Shown: positions 63,046 to 64,000 of the stretch, piece after piece | How positions within the stretch are numbered: the stretch's first letter is position 1 | Layout: the number at the start of each line of letters is the position of its first letter | Assembly: GCA_963920705.1 (NCBI GenBank) | Contig: OY987227.1 | Location: forward strand, 4,017,143 to 4,081,142 | DNA length: 64,000 bases | From: Odiellus spinosus | Lineage: Eukaryota > Arthropoda > Arachnida > Opiliones > Phalangiidae | Direction of reading: 5' to 3' | The notes under the pieces: model-generated | The model's database searches: none | Told to the model about the DNA's origin: nothing | What the model saw: only the letters and a program-made list of their open reading frames with translations | Position numbers and translations under genes: made by a program

Positions 63046-64000
63046 TTAAATTGATAATTGTGTCTGTTCATAGGGACGAAGTATGGCGTAACATAGTTGT
63101 TTAAGCAAAACAAAAATTAACTTGAGAAGAAAAAAGAAATCGGATATAACCAATTTGATCAGAATTTAAACAATCGAAATTAACAGAAATTCAGTTATGT
63201 GTAAAATAAACATTTAAACAACACAATTTAATTACAGAACAATTATCAAATATAAATATATAAAACCCCAAAAAAGAGTCAATTCGAATCAAAAATATTC
63301 CTCACTTACAAAGAGTGAGTTGAATCATAAGAAAAATAATTACCATAAGTTAGACTCATCCATAGAAGCAATAGTAACGGCATTTGTCATCTAAACTTGG
63401 CGCGCTTACGCATATACCCCTGTGTGAGAGATTTAGGTACCACCGGAAAAAGGGGGAAAAACCACTGAAAAGGGGCTGAGGCATGAATGCTTGAGGATCT
63501 GGTATGACACCTGTACTAGCTGGCGCCTCTACTCGAGAACTGACACTAGGCTACGACGCAGTATTCTATCAAATGGTCAGTGTTGGTGTAAGGGGTAAGC
63601 AACGCATACTATAGGTCACTTACTTGGGATGGGGTCAATAAATTGCTATTAGGGAGCCCCGAAAGGCCCTCTTCAAGTTATCGTCTGAGAGGGATTTTCT
63701 CTTGAAACGCGAAGTTGCAATGTTTTCCTTCTCAGATGAAATTGGGAAAAAAATAATATGTAATTAACACGATTCTATTTACTTTTACGCGACGTGACGG
63801 TTATCGTTCCCCACTGCGATTTTTACCTCATCAGCCATAATCGTTAAAACTTCATAATATCTTACAGCTATATTAATAAATTAGAGGAGTTACGTAGAGG
63901 AGTCACAGTCTGTTTTAGTGTTTATACTAGCTAAAAAAATCAGTGAAAAATCACTGGACGCATAAGAACCTTTAAGGCCTTTCTAGAACTTTGTGTTATT
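63046..64000. other. Gene-free spacer to window end
   Basis: AT-rich to 63390, then a GC-richer part (63400-63700) with no recognisable exon. Confidence 0.3.

Overview
The window is eukaryotic, from an animal and plausibly an arthropod. It is AT-rich, has introns with GT-AG borders (one only 67 bp), CR1-like LINE remnants with ATT-type tails, dozens of short inverted-repeat elements, and a short (CCTAA)n stretch. I could not fix the species. No bacterial-type operon, rRNA gene, CRISPR array or convincing functional tRNA is visible, and I saw no LTR, retroviral or other capsid-bearing element.

Only two host genes are supported. The first is an unrecognised 240-residue acidic protein on the minus strand (2480-3202), whose start codon lies just inside a 3' splice site. 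The second is an alpha-carbonic anhydrase on the minus strand (26197-34778). Its five coding exons can be joined without a frame error into about 302 residues. All zinc ligands and gate residues are present, with an N-terminal signal-like segment and a C-terminal hydrophobic tail that suggests a GPI anchor. The exon with the start codon was not found.

Layout: 1-2030 TA/TG-rich minisatellite; 2.5-3.2 kb unknown gene; 3.3-5.8 kb inverted-repeat elements, including a nested palindrome; 6.9-8.4 kb three tandem arrays; 9.07-9.4 kb first copy of a 5-copy dispersed element; 12.07-12.6 kb a 14-bp and an 83-bp array; 13.8-25.9 kb intergenic DNA rich in hairpin elements; 26.2-34.8 kb carbonic anhydrase, with a 2.8 kb 23-bp minisatellite in its largest intron; 37.9-43.4 kb broken LINEs and elements nested in or beside them; 43.9-52 kb more MITE-like elements and a fresh 257-bp tandem duplication; 52.05-54.9 kb a tRNA-derived sequence abutting a 2.8 kb array of self-complementary 22-bp units; 55.3-64 kb further elements and a 21-bp minisatellite.

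The carbonic anhydrase should act outside the cell, at the plasma membrane, interconverting CO2 and bicarbonate. There is no visible functional link between the two genes. Most of the window's sequence is repeat biology: short TIR elements, palindromes and arrays with 14-91 bp units.
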